Shown: positions 1 to 9,612 of the stretch, piece after piece
Position numbering within the stretch: position 1 is the first letter of the stretch
Layout of the letters: every line of letters begins with the position of its first letter
Assembly: GCA_000831005.1 (NCBI GenBank)
Contig: CP007152.1
Span: forward strand, 1,736,001-1,800,000
DNA from: Marinobacter salarius
GTDB lineage: Bacteria; Pseudomonadota; Gammaproteobacteria; Pseudomonadales; Oleiphilaceae
Direction of reading: 5' to 3'
Length of the DNA: 64,000 nucleotides
Program-made: the position numbers and the translations under genes
The notes under the pieces: generated by a model
What the model was told of the DNA's origin: nothing
The model's input: only the letters and a program-made list of their open reading frames with translations
Databases searched by the model: none

Positions 1-345
1 GTACAGGAGGCGCTGGACGTTGCCTATACGGTCGCTCACTCACCACTGGTCAAAACCGCACTGTTTGCATCCGATCCCAACTGGGGGCGGATACTGGCTG
101 CCGTGGGGCGTGCTGGTGTCGCCGGGCTGGACCTGAACGCCCTCGAGATCTGGCTGGGAGATGTGTGCCTGGTCCGCAATGGTGGCCGTGCTGCGGATTA
201 CAGCGAGTCCCGCGGGCAGGCCGTGATGGACGGTGAGGAAATTACCATCCACATTGATCTCGGGCGGGGGAATGTCAGTGAACGGGTGTGGACCTGCGAC
301 TTTTCCCATGACTACGTCACCATCAATGCTGAGTATCGCACCTGA
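1..345 (+). CDS. argJ: Glutamate N-acetyltransferase / amino-acid acetyltransferase ArgJ, C-terminal part
   Basis: This is the C-terminal 114 codons of ArgJ, which moves an acetyl group from N-acetylornithine to glutamate in the arginine cycle. The window edge cuts the gene, so the autoproteolytic site and the alpha chain are not visible. The reading frame is open from base 1 and contains the conserved [18 protein letters not shown] stretch and the NGG and [14 protein letters not shown] end typical of the beta chain. The Nudix gene starts 2 bases after the stop, which suggests co-transcription. Confidence 0.95.
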   Translation, partial: VQEALDVAYTVAHSPLVKTALFASDPNWGRILAAVGRAGVAGLDLNALEIWLGDVCLVRNGGRAADYSESRGQAVMDGEEITIHIDLGRGNVSERVWTCDFSHDYVTINAEYRT

Positions 346-347
346 TT

Positions 348-1311
348 ATGACGCCGGTTCAGGAAATACACGTTGCGGTGGGTGTTGTCTTTCGTGATGG
401 GAAGGTATTGATCGCCCGTCGGCCGGACCATGTTCACCAGGGTGGTTTGCTTGAGTTTCCGGGTGGCAAGGTTGAGACCGGTGAAACGGTCCAACAGGCC
501 CTGGTCAGGGAGATTCGGGAAGAGACCGGGTTGCGGATAAATCCGGACCTGCTTGAGCCGGTGATTGGAGTTCGCCACGATTATGGCGACAAGCGGGTGT
601 TTCTTGACGTCTGGGAAACCTCTTCCGCTGAAGGCGACCCCGAGGGCCGTGAAGGGCAGGCGATACAATGGCTCGATGTCCAGGACCTGGCGGATGTTGA
701 TTTCCCCGCTGCAAACCGTCCGATTATCCGCGCCCTGAAGCTGCCTCGTCGCTATGCCATTACCGGTTCTGCTGGCGATCCCTCGGCATTCCCTGAACAA
801 CTTCGTCAGCGCTTGCTCGAAACGCGCCCACAGGTGTGCCTGTTCAGGGCACCGGGACTAAGCGATGAGTCTACGAGCGGTTGGCGGGCTGGTCACTGGA
901 GGCGTGTCGCGCCAGCGATTCGCTGCTGATGCTTCACGGTGCCCCGCCGCTGCTTGAGTGCCTGCCCCAGGCCACCGGTTTGCACCTGCCGTGGCGGGAG
1001 GCCCGGCAGTTTTCCTCCCGGCCGATACCCGAGGGCTACCTGCTGGCAATCTCCTGTCACGATGAAGAGGAAATTGCCCATGCAGAACAGCTCCAGGCAG
1101 ACTTCATTACCCTGGGACCGGTAAAGCCTACCTCTTCCCATCCTGGCGCGCCGGGAATTGGTGGGAGCGTTTCCAGGAGCTGGTCGCAGGCGCCGCGATT
1201 CCTGTTTATGCCCTTGGCGGGCTTGTCCCTGATGATATCCTCGCAGCACGGCAGGCTGGCGCTCAGGGCATTGCGGGTATTGGTTTCTGGTGGTCAGGGA
1301 ACGGATACTGA
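348..1311 (+). CDS. mutT: Nudix hydrolase (MutT) with C-terminal ThiE/TenI-like domain, two frameshifts
   Basis: Residues 1-130 form a MutT-type Nudix domain with the full Nudix box (GGKVETGE followed by REIREETGL), expected to sanitise oxidised nucleotides such as 8-oxo-dGTP. The rest resembles the thiamine-phosphate synthase/TenI barrel (DFITLGPVKPTSSHPG, VYALGGL). This fusion is known in Pseudomonas and relatives. The frame breaks near 868-871 (probably one G lost) and again at 1160-1163 (one T lost from GGTTGGG). Adding one base at each site gives a continuous 321-residue protein ending FWWSGNGY. The second domain may be non-catalytic; its role is unknown. Confidence 0.85.
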
Positions 1312-1387
1312 TCCCGCCGCCAGTTCTGTACGCTCTGGTATGATAGATCCGTGAAGGCCGCTTTTATCAACGATTTTGGGAGACACC

Positions 1388-1876
1388 GTGAGCAAACTGA
1401 CGCATCTTGACGATACTGGCGCCGCGCGCATGGTAGACGTTACGTCCAAGGCTGTTACCGAGCGTGAGGCCAGGGCCGAGGCGCTGATTCGGATGGCGCC
1501 GGACACCCTGGCAATGATTGTGGAAGGGCAGCATCCCAAGGGAGATGTGCTGGCGGTGGCGCGGGTTGCCGGTATCATGGCGGCCAAGAAAACCCACGAG
1601 CTGATTCCGCTTTGCCACGCGCTGAACCTGACCTCGGTAAAGGTAGAGCTGACGCCGGGCAAGGACGGCGCTTCGATTCACATCGCCACTCGCTGCAAGC
1701 TCTCCGGCCAGACCGGTGTTGAGATGGAGGCCCTGACAGCCGCCAGCGTGGCGGCACTGACCCTCTACGATATGTGCAAGGCCGTTGATCGCGGGATGGT
1801 TGTGGACAATGTCCGCCTGTTGGAGAAGAAGGGTGGGCGTAGTGGCCACTGGTCTGCTTCTGACTCCGGTTCGTAG
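1388..1876 (+). CDS. moaC: Cyclic pyranopterin monophosphate synthase MoaC
   Basis: MoaC makes cyclic pyranopterin phosphate in molybdenum-cofactor synthesis after MoaA. The 162-residue product matches the family from its first residues (SKLTHLD) through [30 protein letters not shown] and [16 protein letters not shown]. The GTG start at 1388 is chosen because GGGAG lies just upstream at 1378-1382 and the translation begins where the family begins. No other molybdopterin gene is adjacent, so it seems detached from the usual moa cluster. Confidence 0.93.
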   Translation: MSKLTHLDDTGAARMVDVTSKAVTEREARAEALIRMAPDTLAMIVEGQHPKGDVLAVARVAGIMAAKKTHELIPLCHALNLTSVKVELTPGKDGASIHIATRCKLSGQTGVEMEALTAASVAALTLYDMCKAVDRGMVVDNVRLLEKKGGRSGHWSASDSGS

Positions 1877-1915
1877 GATCCATCATACAGAGACTACGCC
1901 AGGGCGCTGGCCTCG

Positions 1916-1924
1916 TGATAGAAT
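1916..1924 (+). promoter_or_regulatory. Possible extended -10 element upstream of ribA
   Basis: TGATAGAAT fits the TGnTAnnnT pattern of an extended -10 box, 36 bases before the ribA GTG start. No good -35 box is visible, so this is a weak assignment. Confidence 0.25.
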
Positions 1925-1959
1925 GCGCCGCTCGATTGACTGAACCACGAGGAAACACT

Positions 1960-2573
1960 GTGGCTGTTCGTTACATCCAGACTTGCCGGCTGCCAACCCC
2001 TTTCGGCGTTTTCGACATGCACGGCTTTGAAGAGCCGGACACCGGAAAGGAGCACGTGCGCTTACGCTGGGTGACCTCAACAGTCCGGAGCCGATGCTGG
2101 CGCGGACCCACTCCGAGTGCCTGACCGGTGATGCCCTGTACAGCATGCGCTGTGACTGTGGTTATCAGTTGGAAGAAGCCTTGCGCAGTATTGCCCGCGA
2201 AGGCCGGGGCATTCTTATGTACCTGCGCCAGGAAGGCCGGGGTATTGGGCTCCTGAACAAGATTCGTGCCTACAACCTGCAGGATCAGGGTGCGGATACG
2301 GTGGAAGCCAACGAACAACTCGGTTTTGCGGCTGACTTGCGGGACTACAGCATGTGCCGGGATATGTTGGCACACCTGGGCATTCGTAGCCTGAGGCTGA
2401 TGACCAATAACCCCCGTAAGGTAGATGCTTTGACCGATCTGGGTATAGAAATAGCGGAGCGCGTCCCTCTGCACGTAGGGCGCAACCCCCACAATGAGCA
2501 TTACCTCAATACCAAGCAGAGCAAGCTCGGACACTGGTTCGAGACCCACCAGGACGACGATCCCGCCGTCTGA
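1960..2573 (+). CDS. ribA: GTP cyclohydrolase II RibA, one frameshift
   Basis: RibA opens GTP to the diaminopyrimidine precursor, the first step of riboflavin synthesis. Visible hallmarks are [15 protein letters not shown], the zinc-site region [20 protein letters not shown], the RQEGRGIGL loop, [10 protein letters not shown] and LMTNNPRKV. The GTG at 1960 follows a GAGGA ribosome site at 1949-1953. The frame breaks at 2056-2060 (GTGCGC where GTGGCGC is expected). With one G restored the protein is 204 residues, the normal size. It is the monofunctional form, without a RibB domain. Confidence 0.92.
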
Positions 2574-2591
2574 TGTGATCTCTTCGCGTGT

Positions 2592-4526
2592 TTATTGAAC
2601 CGCCTTTAGCGACTGGTTGTACTTCATTCGCTCCAGGCGGGTTTCAATAGTGTGCCTGATACCTTCGGCATCCAGTCCACAGGAAGACAGCAACTCGCCG
2701 TGCTTACCGTGATCTATGAAGGTGTCTGGCAGGCCGATCTGAAGCACAGGCTGGCTGACATCCCGGCTGTTCAGGAATTCCGTCACCGCGCTGCCCGCTC
2801 CGCCGGCAATGGCGTTCTCTTCAATCGTAACCAGCAGGTCATGCTTTTCCGCCAATGCCAGGATGAGCTCTTCATCCAACGGTTTTACAAAGCGCATGTC
2901 GGCGACAGTGGCGCCCAGAGACTTGGCAGCCTCCAGTGCAGGCGTAAGCAGGGTGCCGAAGTTGAGTATGGCAACCCCTGAGCCTTCTTTCACAAGCCGA
3001 CCCTTGCCGATCGGTAGCGGAGCCAGCTCGCGGACCATCTCTGCACCCGGGCCTGTGCCCCGCGGGTAGCGCACTGCCGCCGGCCCCTCAAACAGCATAC
3101 CTGTGTGCAGCAGTTGCCGGGTTTCGTTTTCGTCAGAGGGAGTCATCACGATCATGTTCGGGACACAGCGCAAGTAGCTGATGTCAAACGCGCCTGCATG
3201 AGTGGGGCCGTCTTCGCCGACCAGCCCGGCGCGGTCAATCGCGAACAGGACGTCCAGGTTCTGTATGGCCACGTCATGGATCAGCTGATCGTAGGCACGC
3301 TGCAGGAACGTCGAATAGATCGCCACCACTGGTTTGGCGCCGTCACAGGCAAGGCCCGCCGCCAGGGTGACGGAATGCTGTTCGGCAATGGCGACGTCGA
3401 AATACCGGTCCGGGAAGCGTTGGGAGAACGCCAGAAGATCGGAGCCTTCACACATGGCGGGGGTGATGCCCACAATGCGGTCGTCGGCTTCTGCGGCGTC
3501 GCAGAGCCATTGGCCAAACACGTTGGCGTATTTCAGCTTCGACGGCTTCGGAGCAACCGGTTCTGGCTTGCTGGGCGGCACCGGTTCGATCTTGTTGATG
3601 GCATGGTAGCCGATTGGATCGGCTTCGGCCGGGGCGAAACCCTTGCCCTTGGTGGTGACCACGTGGAGGAATTGCGGTCCGTCCAGTTCGCGGATGTTCT
3701 CCAGAGTCTCCAGCAGCAGAGGCAGGTCGTGGCCGTCGATTGGGCCGATGTAGTTGAACCCTAGCTCCTCAAACAGCGTGCCCGGGGAAATCATGCCCTT
3801 GAAGTGTTCCTCGGTCTTGCGGGCCAGCGCCATCAACTGTGGCGTGCCCTGAAGCACCCGTTTTCCGCTGTCGCGGACCTGATTGTAGGTCCGGCTCGCC
3901 AACAGCTTGGCAAAATAGTTCGACAACCCGCCCACATTGCGGGAAATAGACATGTCATTGTCGTTGAGGATCACCAGCATGTTGGCGTCCAGATGCCCGG
4001 CGTGGTTCAGGGCTTCGAACGCCATGCCGGCCGTCATGGCACCATCCCCGATGACGGCAATGCTCTTGCGACCAGTGCCCTGCATGCGGGAGGCGATGGC
4101 CATACCCAGGGCAGCGCTGATGGAAGTGCTGGAGTGACCAACGCCGAAGGTATCGTATTCGCTCTCCGCCCGTTTCGGGAAGCCGGCCAGGCCATCCTTT
4201 CGACGGATGCTGTTCATGCGTTCCCGGCGCCCGGTCAGGATTTTGTGGGGATAGGCCTGGTGGCCGACGTCCCAGACCAGGCGGTCTTCCGGGGTATTGA
4301 AGACGTAATGCAGGGCAACGGTCAGTTCCAGGACACCCAGGCCGGCGCCGAAGTGGCCGCCTGTTTGTCCCACCGACCATAGCAGGAAGGCACGTAGCTC
4401 CCTGGCGAGCTGGGTCAGTTGCTCTGCTGCCAGTTCGCGCAGTTGCCCGGGAGTGTCAATCCTGTCCAGCAGCGGCGTGTTGGGCCGTTGGGACGGGATT
4501 TCCTTAAAAGTATATGTATCCTGCAT
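2592..4526 (-). CDS. dxs: 1-deoxy-D-xylulose-5-phosphate synthase Dxs
   Basis: This thiamine-diphosphate enzyme condenses pyruvate and glyceraldehyde 3-phosphate in the first step of the MEP isoprenoid pathway. The 644-residue protein shows the thiamine-binding [15 protein letters not shown] segment with its downstream NDN, the [15 protein letters not shown] region, and the transketolase-like [15 protein letters not shown] and FVKPLDEE segments. The restart after a 137-bp gap from ispA, with a possible promoter in it, suggests its own transcription in addition to readthrough from ispA. Confidence 0.97.
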   Translation of the reverse strand: MQDTYTFKEIPSQRPNTPLLDRIDTPGQLRELAAEQLTQLARELRAFLLWSVGQTGGHFGAGLGVLELTVALHYVFNTPEDRLVWDVGHQAYPHKILTGRRERMNSIRRKDGLAGFPKRAESEYDTFGVGHSSTSISAALGMAIASRMQGTGRKSIAVIGDGAMTAGMAFEALNHAGHLDANMLVILNDNDMSISRNVGGLSNYFAKLLASRTYNQVRDSGKRVLQGTPQLMALARKTEEHFKGMISPGTLFEELGFNYIGPIDGHDLPLLLETLENIRELDGPQFLHVVTTKGKGFAPAEADPIGYHAINKIEPVPPSKPEPVAPKPSKLKYANVFGQWLCDAAEADDRIVGITPAMCEGSDLLAFSQRFPDRYFDVAIAEQHSVTLAAGLACDGAKPVVAIYSTFLQRAYDQLIHDVAIQNLDVLFAIDRAGLVGEDGPTHAGAFDISYLRCVPNMIVMTPSDENETRQLLHTGMLFEGPAAVRYPRGTGPGAEMVRELAPLPIGKGRLVKEGSGVAILNFGTLLTPALEAAKSLGATVADMRFVKPLDEELILALAEKHDLLVTIEENAIAGGAGSAVTEFLNSRDVSQPVLQIGLPDTFIDHGKHGELLSSCGLDAEGIRHTIETRLERMKYNQSLKAVQ

Positions 4527-4566
4527 CTGCTCGGGTCTTTTCCGGGTGATTCAAAATGTGGGTTCT

Positions 4567-4595
4567 ATTATAGGGGATGAAGGCACCCGGTTTCA
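4567..4595 (-). promoter_or_regulatory. Possible sigma-70 promoter for dxs
   Basis: A perfect TATAAT reads on the minus strand at 4572-4567, about 40 bases before the dxs start. The candidate -35 region near 4590-4595 (TGAAAC) is a poor match to consensus. Confidence 0.3.
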
Positions 4596-4663
4596 TACTG
4601 ATTGGGCCAGCCGGGCCCCTCCAGTCCTTCATAAGTCAGTGTGCATGCCTGAGCCGTTGATGA

Positions 4664-5563
4664 TCAATGGGTGCGTGCCACTACGTAACCGGCCATGTCC
4701 CGGAGCAGGTCGCCTTCCTCGCCAAACATCTCGATGCTGGCCAGTGCGGACTCAAGCAGCTGTGACAGGTAGTTTCGGGCGCCGTCAGCGCCCATCAGCG
4801 AGGGATAGGTTGGCTTGGATCGGGCCAGATCCGAGCCCTGGGGTTTGCCGATCACAGTCGTATCGCCCTCGATATCCAGCAAGTCATCCTGCACCTGGAA
4901 GGCGAGGCCGAGGGTTTGCGAATAAACCGTGAGGGCCGCCAACTGGTCTTCGTTCACCTCGGTTGCGGTGAGGGCACCCATCCGGACACTGGCCGCAATG
5001 AGTGCACCGGTTTTGTGGCGGTGCATATTTTCCAGCTGCTCAACGGTCAGCTGCTTGCCTACGGACTCAAGGTCTATCGCCTGTCCACCTGCCATGCCCT
5101 GGTGGCCGCTGGCGGTCGCCAATTCACGTATCATTGCAAGGCGCACCTGATCATCCAGTCCCGGCGCTTCGGCCAGCCAGCCGAACGCAAGGGTCTGCAG
5201 CGCATCGCCTGCCAATATGGCGGTGGCTTCGTCAAAGGCGATGTGCGTGGTGGCGCGGCCCCGGCGCAGATCATCGTTGTCCATGGCGGGCAGGTCATCG
5301 TGAATCAACGAATAGGCATGAATCAGTTCCAGCGAACAGGCGGGAACGATCGCACTTTCCTGAGGCTGGCCAAGCGCCGTGGCTGCCGCCAGGCAAAGCG
5401 CCGGCCGGATGCGCTTGCCACCGCCCAGAACACTGTATCGCATGGCCTGTTGCAGGCGTTCAGAGCCGTGGCCGGATGCACAAAGCTGGCGCTCAAGTTG
5501 GGCATCAATCTGATTGCGGCATTGCTCCAGGAAAGCCGCCAGGCGGGTGTTCGGAGTTCGCAT
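4664..5563 (-). CDS. ispA: (2E,6E)-farnesyl diphosphate synthase IspA
   Basis: A 299-residue trans-prenyltransferase that adds two isopentenyl units to DMAPP to make farnesyl diphosphate for ubiquinone and undecaprenyl carriers. Both aspartate-rich metal motifs are present: HDDLPAMDND (first, DDxxxxD form) and QDDLLDIEGD (second), along with GGKRIRP and QAIDLESVGK. The start overlaps the xseB stop region, giving the classic xseB-ispA-dxs order on the minus strand. Confidence 0.96.
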   Translation of the reverse strand: MRTPNTRLAAFLEQCRNQIDAQLERQLCASGHGSERLQQAMRYSVLGGGKRIRPALCLAAATALGQPQESAIVPACSLELIHAYSLIHDDLPAMDNDDLRRGRATTHIAFDEATAILAGDALQTLAFGWLAEAPGLDDQVRLAMIRELATASGHQGMAGGQAIDLESVGKQLTVEQLENMHRHKTGALIAASVRMGALTATEVNEDQLAALTVYSQTLGLAFQVQDDLLDIEGDTTVIGKPQGSDLARSKPTYPSLMGADGARNYLSQLLESALASIEMFGEEGDLLRDMAGYVVARTH

Positions 5564-5817
5564 CAGGCAGGTTCGTCCGGGCTAAAAGGGCGTGTTTCCA
5601 GTGTGCCATCGCTGTTTTCCACCAGTTGTTCTACCCGCTGTTCCGCCGTCTTGAGCGCTTGCTGGCACTCGCGAGTCAGCTTTACGCCGCGCTCGAATGC
5701 AGTAAGAGACTGCTCCAGGGAGAGTTCGCCCTGCTCCAGGTCATGGACCAGTTTTTCCAGCTCATCCAGGGATTTTTCGAAGTCGGCGATGGACGCCGCG
5801 CTTTTCTCACCGGCCAT
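5563..5817 (-). CDS. xseB: Exodeoxyribonuclease VII small subunit XseB
   Basis: The 84-residue helical small subunit assembles with XseA into exonuclease VII, which degrades single-stranded DNA. The family signature is clear: [26 protein letters not shown] followed by [13 protein letters not shown] (key residues L, LE, G, L, SL, F, G). It overlaps ispA end to start, so translation is probably coupled. Confidence 0.95.
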   Translation of the reverse strand: MAGEKSAASIADFEKSLDELEKLVHDLEQGELSLEQSLTAFERGVKLTRECQQALKTAEQRVEQLVENSDGTLETRPFSPDEPA

Positions 5818-5851
5818 AAAGGGCCTCCGGTTGCTTCGCGGAATTTGGCGG

Positions 5852-5857
5852 ATTATA
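5852..5857 (-). promoter_or_regulatory. Possible -10 box for the xseB-ispA operon
   Basis: TATAAT reads on the minus strand 35 bases before xseB, just beyond the end of the NRDE gene. No convincing -35 box lies upstream, inside the NRDE coding end. Confidence 0.22.
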
Positions 5858-5865
5858 CCAAAGCT

Positions 5866-6651
5866 TCAGGCCGACCGCTGCCAGCAGAAATGCCTTGTGC
5901 CTTCCTTTTTTCCCTCCGGTCCCCAGCACTGTTCCGTTACCCGGACTTCACCGACGGCGCTGACCGTGACCACTGTCGTGGCGCGGGTACCGTAGTCACT
6001 GCCGATAATGAACGGCGAAGACAGAAAGCGCTCGGTGTCCTTGCCAATACCGGTATCCGGTAGTTCATGGTCGGGCGCCGGCGTGGTGTCCTGCAGGCGT
6101 TCGATAAGATCGTGATGGAGGTCATCAGTGCGGTCCGCCGACGCACCTTCAAGCAAATCGGTCACCGAGTTTCTCAATCTCAGCAGTTTGGGCCATGGGG
6201 TCTGCAGAAGGTGGTTGCTCAAGCCGTAGGTGCCGCGATGAACATGGCGCCCGGGGTGAGCATCACGGTTGCTGTAGTACCATCCTGAGTGGCGATTCAG
6301 CCTGACCAGATTGAATCCCGAGTAATCGCTTTTTCGTGTCTGCAGCCGGGCTGCGAGCGCATCACTGTTGTCTGCCAGCGCCATCAGTGGCAGTTCGCCA
6401 CGGGAGTGGGCGCCGGTCACCTGCGAGCCTTCCCGCACATTGGTCACGGCGGCAACAGCTCCATCCTCATCGACTGCGAGCCAGGTGCCTCCTGACTGCA
6501 AATCACGTCCCGCCAGAACATCGCGCCCGGCGGTTTCGCTGTGCCACCAGTCCATGGCCGCCGTGGGCCGGCGAAAGAACTCATCGCGATTTGCTGCCAC
6601 GACCAATGGAAAGGCAGGATGCTGTTTTACGCTAAAAACAATCAGGCACAT
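5866..6651 (-). CDS. NRDE (TANGO2-like) family protein
   Basis: A 261-residue protein of the NRDE/TANGO2 family. Cys2 follows the initiator Met (MCLIVFS), which is the putative N-terminal nucleophile of this Ntn-hydrolase-like fold. The name-giving NRDE motif appears at about residues 21-24 (VVAANRDEFF), followed by GGTWLAVDEDGAVAAVTN. The biochemical function is not settled; eukaryotic TANGO2 has been linked to lipid and haem handling. It lies directly before xseB and diverges from the TSUP permease. Confidence 0.88.
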   Translation of the reverse strand: MCLIVFSVKQHPAFPLVVAANRDEFFRRPTAAMDWWHSETAGRDVLAGRDLQSGGTWLAVDEDGAVAAVTNVREGSQVTGAHSRGELPLMALADNSDALAARLQTRKSDYSGFNLVRLNRHSGWYYSNRDAHPGRHVHRGTYGLSNHLLQTPWPKLLRLRNSVTDLLEGASADRTDDLHHDLIERLQDTTPAPDHELPDTGIGKDTERFLSSPFIIGSDYGTRATTVVTVSAVGEVRVTEQCWGPEGKKEGTRHFCWQRSA

Positions 6652-6725
6652 GGTGGCGGGCTCATCAGTCGCGAGTGAACAAAAGGGATTCGGTGTGTAT
6701 CATACCAGCCTGATTTGCTGTCTGC

Positions 6726-7532
6726 GTGTGGCTGAGTATGACCCTTTTTGCTGTTGTTGGCCTGTACCTTGTGCTGGGCGCCCTGGCGGGCACCATGGCC
6801 GGCCTGTTTGGCATTGGTGGCGGGCTGGTTATTGTTCCGGTGCTTATTTTCAGTTTTGACCTGCAGGGTGTGAGTAGCGACATTGCGGCGCACCTTGCCG
6901 TGGGCACCTCTTTGGCCACTATTGTCTTCACCTCCATCAGTTCAATACGGTCCCACCATCTCCACGGCGCCGTCCGCTGGGAGATATTCCGCCCCATGAC
7001 GGCGGGCATTGTGCTCGGTGCGGTGGTGGGTGCCTGGACCGCATCCATGCTCAGTGGTGAGGTCCTGGAGCTGCTCATTGGTGTGTTTGTCATTCTGGTG
7101 GCTTTGAAAATGCTTTTCGGTGCCAACCCCAAACCTGGCCGCAATGTGCCCGGTTCCGTTGGGCTGGGCAGTGCCGGGGCCGGTATTGGCTGGGCATCCG
7201 CTATTTTTGGCATTGGCGGGGGGACGCTGACTGTTCCGTTCCTGAGCTGGTGCAACGTGCGGATGCAGCAAGCGGTAGGCACCTCCGCCGCCTGTGGATT
7301 GCCCATCGCTGTGGCCGGCGCGCTGGCAAACATTGGCACCGGATGGCAGAACCCGGATCTGCCGGAGCTCAGTGTCGGGTTTATCTATCTGCCTGCGTTT
7401 GTGGGTATCGTTCTGACCAGTGTGTTGTTCGCCCGGGTTGGAGCCAACCTGGCTCATCGCCTGGACGCAGCCCTGTTGAAAAAAATCTTCGCCATCTTCC
7501 TGATTGTCGTAGGTATCCGTTTTCTGTTCTGA
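6726..7532 (+). CDS. TSUP-family (TauE/SafE) membrane permease
   Basis: A 268-residue inner-membrane protein with about eight hydrophobic segments, in the sulfite/sulfonate export family (PF01925). The internal duplication typical of the family shows as two glycine motifs, GIGGGLVIVP near residue 29 and GIGGGTLTVP near residue 164. The substrate cannot be read from the sequence; sulfur oxyanions or organosulfonates are usual. A GTG start is used here; an ATG 12 bases downstream is an alternative. It is followed closely by lgt. Confidence 0.9.
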   Translation: MWLSMTLFAVVGLYLVLGALAGTMAGLFGIGGGLVIVPVLIFSFDLQGVSSDIAAHLAVGTSLATIVFTSISSIRSHHLHGAVRWEIFRPMTAGIVLGAVVGAWTASMLSGEVLELLIGVFVILVALKMLFGANPKPGRNVPGSVGLGSAGAGIGWASAIFGIGGGTLTVPFLSWCNVRMQQAVGTSAACGLPIAVAGALANIGTGWQNPDLPELSVGFIYLPAFVGIVLTSVLFARVGANLAHRLDAALLKKIFAIFLIVVGIRFLF

Positions 7533-7547
7533 CCTGAGGGGTTATTG

Positions 7548-8336
7548 ATGCTCCAGCATCCGCAAATCGATCCGGTGGCCATTGCTTTCGGGCCTTTGAA
7601 AATACACTGGTATGGCTTGACCTACCTGGTCGGATTTCTTGTGGGCTGGTGGCTGGGCCGCCTTCGCGCCCGCAAGCCCTGGTCGCCGATTACCGAAGTG
7701 CAGATGGGGGACATGCTGTTCTACATTGCCCTTGGGGTGATATTGGGCGGCCGCTTTGGCTATGTGATCTTCTATAATTTCAGTGCCTTCGCGGCTGACC
7801 CGCTGATGTTATTGCGCGTCTGGGAAGGAGGGATGTCTTTCCATGGTGGCCTGCTAGGTGTGATCTTCGCCATGTGGTGGTTCGGTCGCAAGGTGGATCG
7901 CACCTTCTGGCAGATTGCGGATTTCGTCGCACCACTGGTGCCGGTTGGCCTGGGTGCTGGTCGCATCGGCAACTTCATCAACGGCGAACTCTGGGGCAAA
8001 CCCACGGATGTTGCCTGGGGTATGGTTTTCCGTACCGCGCCGGACAGCCTGGCCCGGCACCCGTCCCAGCTTTACCAGTTTGCGCTGGAAGGTGTCCTGC
8101 TGTTCATCGTCCTGTGGTGGTTTTCGTCCAAGCCGAGACCTCGCATGGCGGTCTCAGGCCTGTTCCTGGCGTGTTACGGTATCTTCCGCTTCCTGGTGGA
8201 GTTTGTTCGCCAGCCCGATCCCCAGCTGGGTTACCTGGCCTTCGACTGGCTGACCATGGGGCAGGTGTTGTCGTTCCCGATGATCCTGGCGGGCGCCGTT
8301 CTGATCGTTATTGCTTACCGGAGAAACGCTGAATGA
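7548..8336 (+). CDS. lgt: Prolipoprotein diacylglyceryl transferase Lgt
   Basis: Lgt attaches diacylglycerol from phosphatidylglycerol to the lipobox cysteine of preprolipoproteins in the inner membrane. The 262-residue protein carries the family landmarks [31 protein letters not shown], the signature [15 protein letters not shown] and HPSQLYQ. The ATG at 7548 follows TGAGGGG. It overlaps thyA by four bases (ATGA), the usual lgt-thyA pair, so translation is coupled. Its substrates in this window would include RlpA and the 617-residue lipoprotein. Confidence 0.97.
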   Translation: MLQHPQIDPVAIAFGPLKIHWYGLTYLVGFLVGWWLGRLRARKPWSPITEVQMGDMLFYIALGVILGGRFGYVIFYNFSAFAADPLMLLRVWEGGMSFHGGLLGVIFAMWWFGRKVDRTFWQIADFVAPLVPVGLGAGRIGNFINGELWGKPTDVAWGMVFRTAPDSLARHPSQLYQFALEGVLLFIVLWWFSSKPRPRMAVSGLFLACYGIFRFLVEFVRQPDPQLGYLAFDWLTMGQVLSFPMILAGAVLIVIAYRRNAE

Positions 8337-9171
8337 AAGCCTATCTCGACCTGATGAAAGACGTGGTGGACAACGGTATGGACCGCGGTGACCGCACCGG
8401 CGTCGGCACCCGCTCGGTCTTCGGTCGCCAGATTCGTTTTGACCTGCAGGACGGCTTCCCGCTGGTGACCACCAAGAAAGTCCACCTGCGCAGCATTATC
8501 CAGGAGCTGTTGTGGTTCCTGCAGGGTTCCACCGACAACAACTGGCTGAAAGAGCGCAACGTTTCTATCTGGAATGAATGGGCCCTGGAGAACGGAGACC
8601 TCGGTCCTATTTACGGCAAACAGTGGCGAAGCTGGCATTGCCGGATGGCAGCACCATCGACCAGATCAGCGAAGTGATTGACCAGATTCGCAACAAGCCC
8701 AATTCACGCCGGTTGATTGTCTCGGCGTGGAACCCGGCTGAGCTCCCGGATGAATCCATTGGCCCCCAGGACAACGTCCGCCAGGGTCGCATGGCCTTGG
8801 CTCCGTGCCACTGCCTGTTCCAGTTCTACGTCGCCGACGGCAAGCTCTCCTGTCAGCTCTATCAGCGCAGTGCCGACCTGTTCCTGGGTGTTCCGTTCAA
8901 TATCGCGTCCTACGCGTTACTGACTCACATGATTGCCCAGCAGTGCGATCTGGGTGTGGGGGAGTTCGTCCATACCTTTGGTGATTGCCACCTGTACCAG
9001 AACCACCTGACCGACGACATCGTGTTCGAGCAGTTGAAGCGGGAGCCACGGGCGTTGCCAAAGCTGGTGATCAAGCGTAAGCCTTCATCGATCTTCGAGT
9101 ACGAGCTGGAGGATTTCGAGTTTGACGGGTATGAGCCGCATCCTGGGATTAAGGCACCCATTGCTATTTGA
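8333..9171 (+). CDS. thyA: Thymidylate synthase ThyA, one frameshift
   Basis: ThyA methylates dUMP to dTMP using methylenetetrahydrofolate. The product has [19 protein letters not shown], the dUMP-contact region, the catalytic cysteine in [31 protein letters not shown] and the [12 protein letters not shown] segment. The frame breaks at 8633-8635 (TGGCA where TGGGCA would continue into [10 protein letters not shown]). One restored G gives 279 residues. The next gene in the same direction, folA, recycles the dihydrofolate that ThyA produces. Confidence 0.94.
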
Positions 9172-9213
9172 TCTCTAGCTGGGCCTGGCCCTTTTATTTT
9201 GGTGCCTGCAGAA

Positions 9214-9313
9214 CAGCGTGTGGGGACTTTCGAAAAACGCCTCGAGACGTCCGTGTGCGGCTTGGGCTCCGCCTTCCATGGCTCCGCACATTTTCGAAAG
9301 TCCCCACACGCTG
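9214..9313. repeat. Long hairpin repeat element 1 (54-bp core in 23-bp inverted arms)
   Basis: Arms 9214-9236 and 9291-9313 are perfect 23-bp reverse complements (CAGCGTGTGGGGACTTTCG then AAAA). They enclose a 54-bp core, 9237-9290. The core is the reverse complement of the core of element 2 (9471-9524), with 48 of 54 positions identical, while the arms are unrelated to those of element 2. Read on the minus strand the core gives MCGAMEGGAQAAHGRLEAFF in one open frame. It may be a palindromic interspersed repeat, a structured RNA, or the trace of a small mobile unit. Confidence 0.85.
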
Positions 9314-9441
9314 CCCTGCGACCGAATAGCAGAGTTCGATTATCTGAAAGGGTTGGTCAGGTTGAGTGTTCGCGATGATTCGAGATTTGCTACTGCTCTG
9401 CATTGAAGTAATTGTGGATCGACCATCTGTATGGCCGAATC

Positions 9442-9553
9442 GCAATAGGGCGGGATAATCTGTCCAAAAATGTGCGGAGCCATGGATGGCGGAGCCCAAG
9501 CCGCGCATGGATGCCTTGAGGCGTTTTTTGGACAGATTATCTCGCCCTATTGC
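9442..9553. repeat. Long hairpin repeat element 2 (inverted copy of the same core, different arms)
   Basis: Arms 9442-9470 and 9525-9553 pair over 29 bp with one mismatch, itself a possible G-U pair in RNA (GCAATAGGGCGGGATAATC begins the left arm). They enclose core 9471-9524, a copy of the element 1 core in opposite orientation. On the plus strand this core reads MCGAMDGGAQAAHGCLEAFF in one open frame. Together the two elements fill most of the 441-bp thyA-folA gap. The remaining 9314-9441 and 9554-9612 hold only a short GC hairpin near 9564-9580 and the folA ribosome site. Confidence 0.85.
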
Positions 9554-9612
9554 AGCCCCCAAGTCCCGAGGGCCCGGGATCCGGAGCTCCCAATCAAGAG
9601 GATAAACAAACA

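Noticed and set aside
3105..3764. A 219-codon plus-strand frame inside dxs
   Set aside because: Antisense to conserved Dxs motifs; no recognisable protein features.
4916..5995. Long plus-strand open frames opposite ispA and xseB
   Set aside because: They are antisense to well-supported minus-strand genes, have no family resemblance and no ribosome site, and reflect high G+C codon bias.
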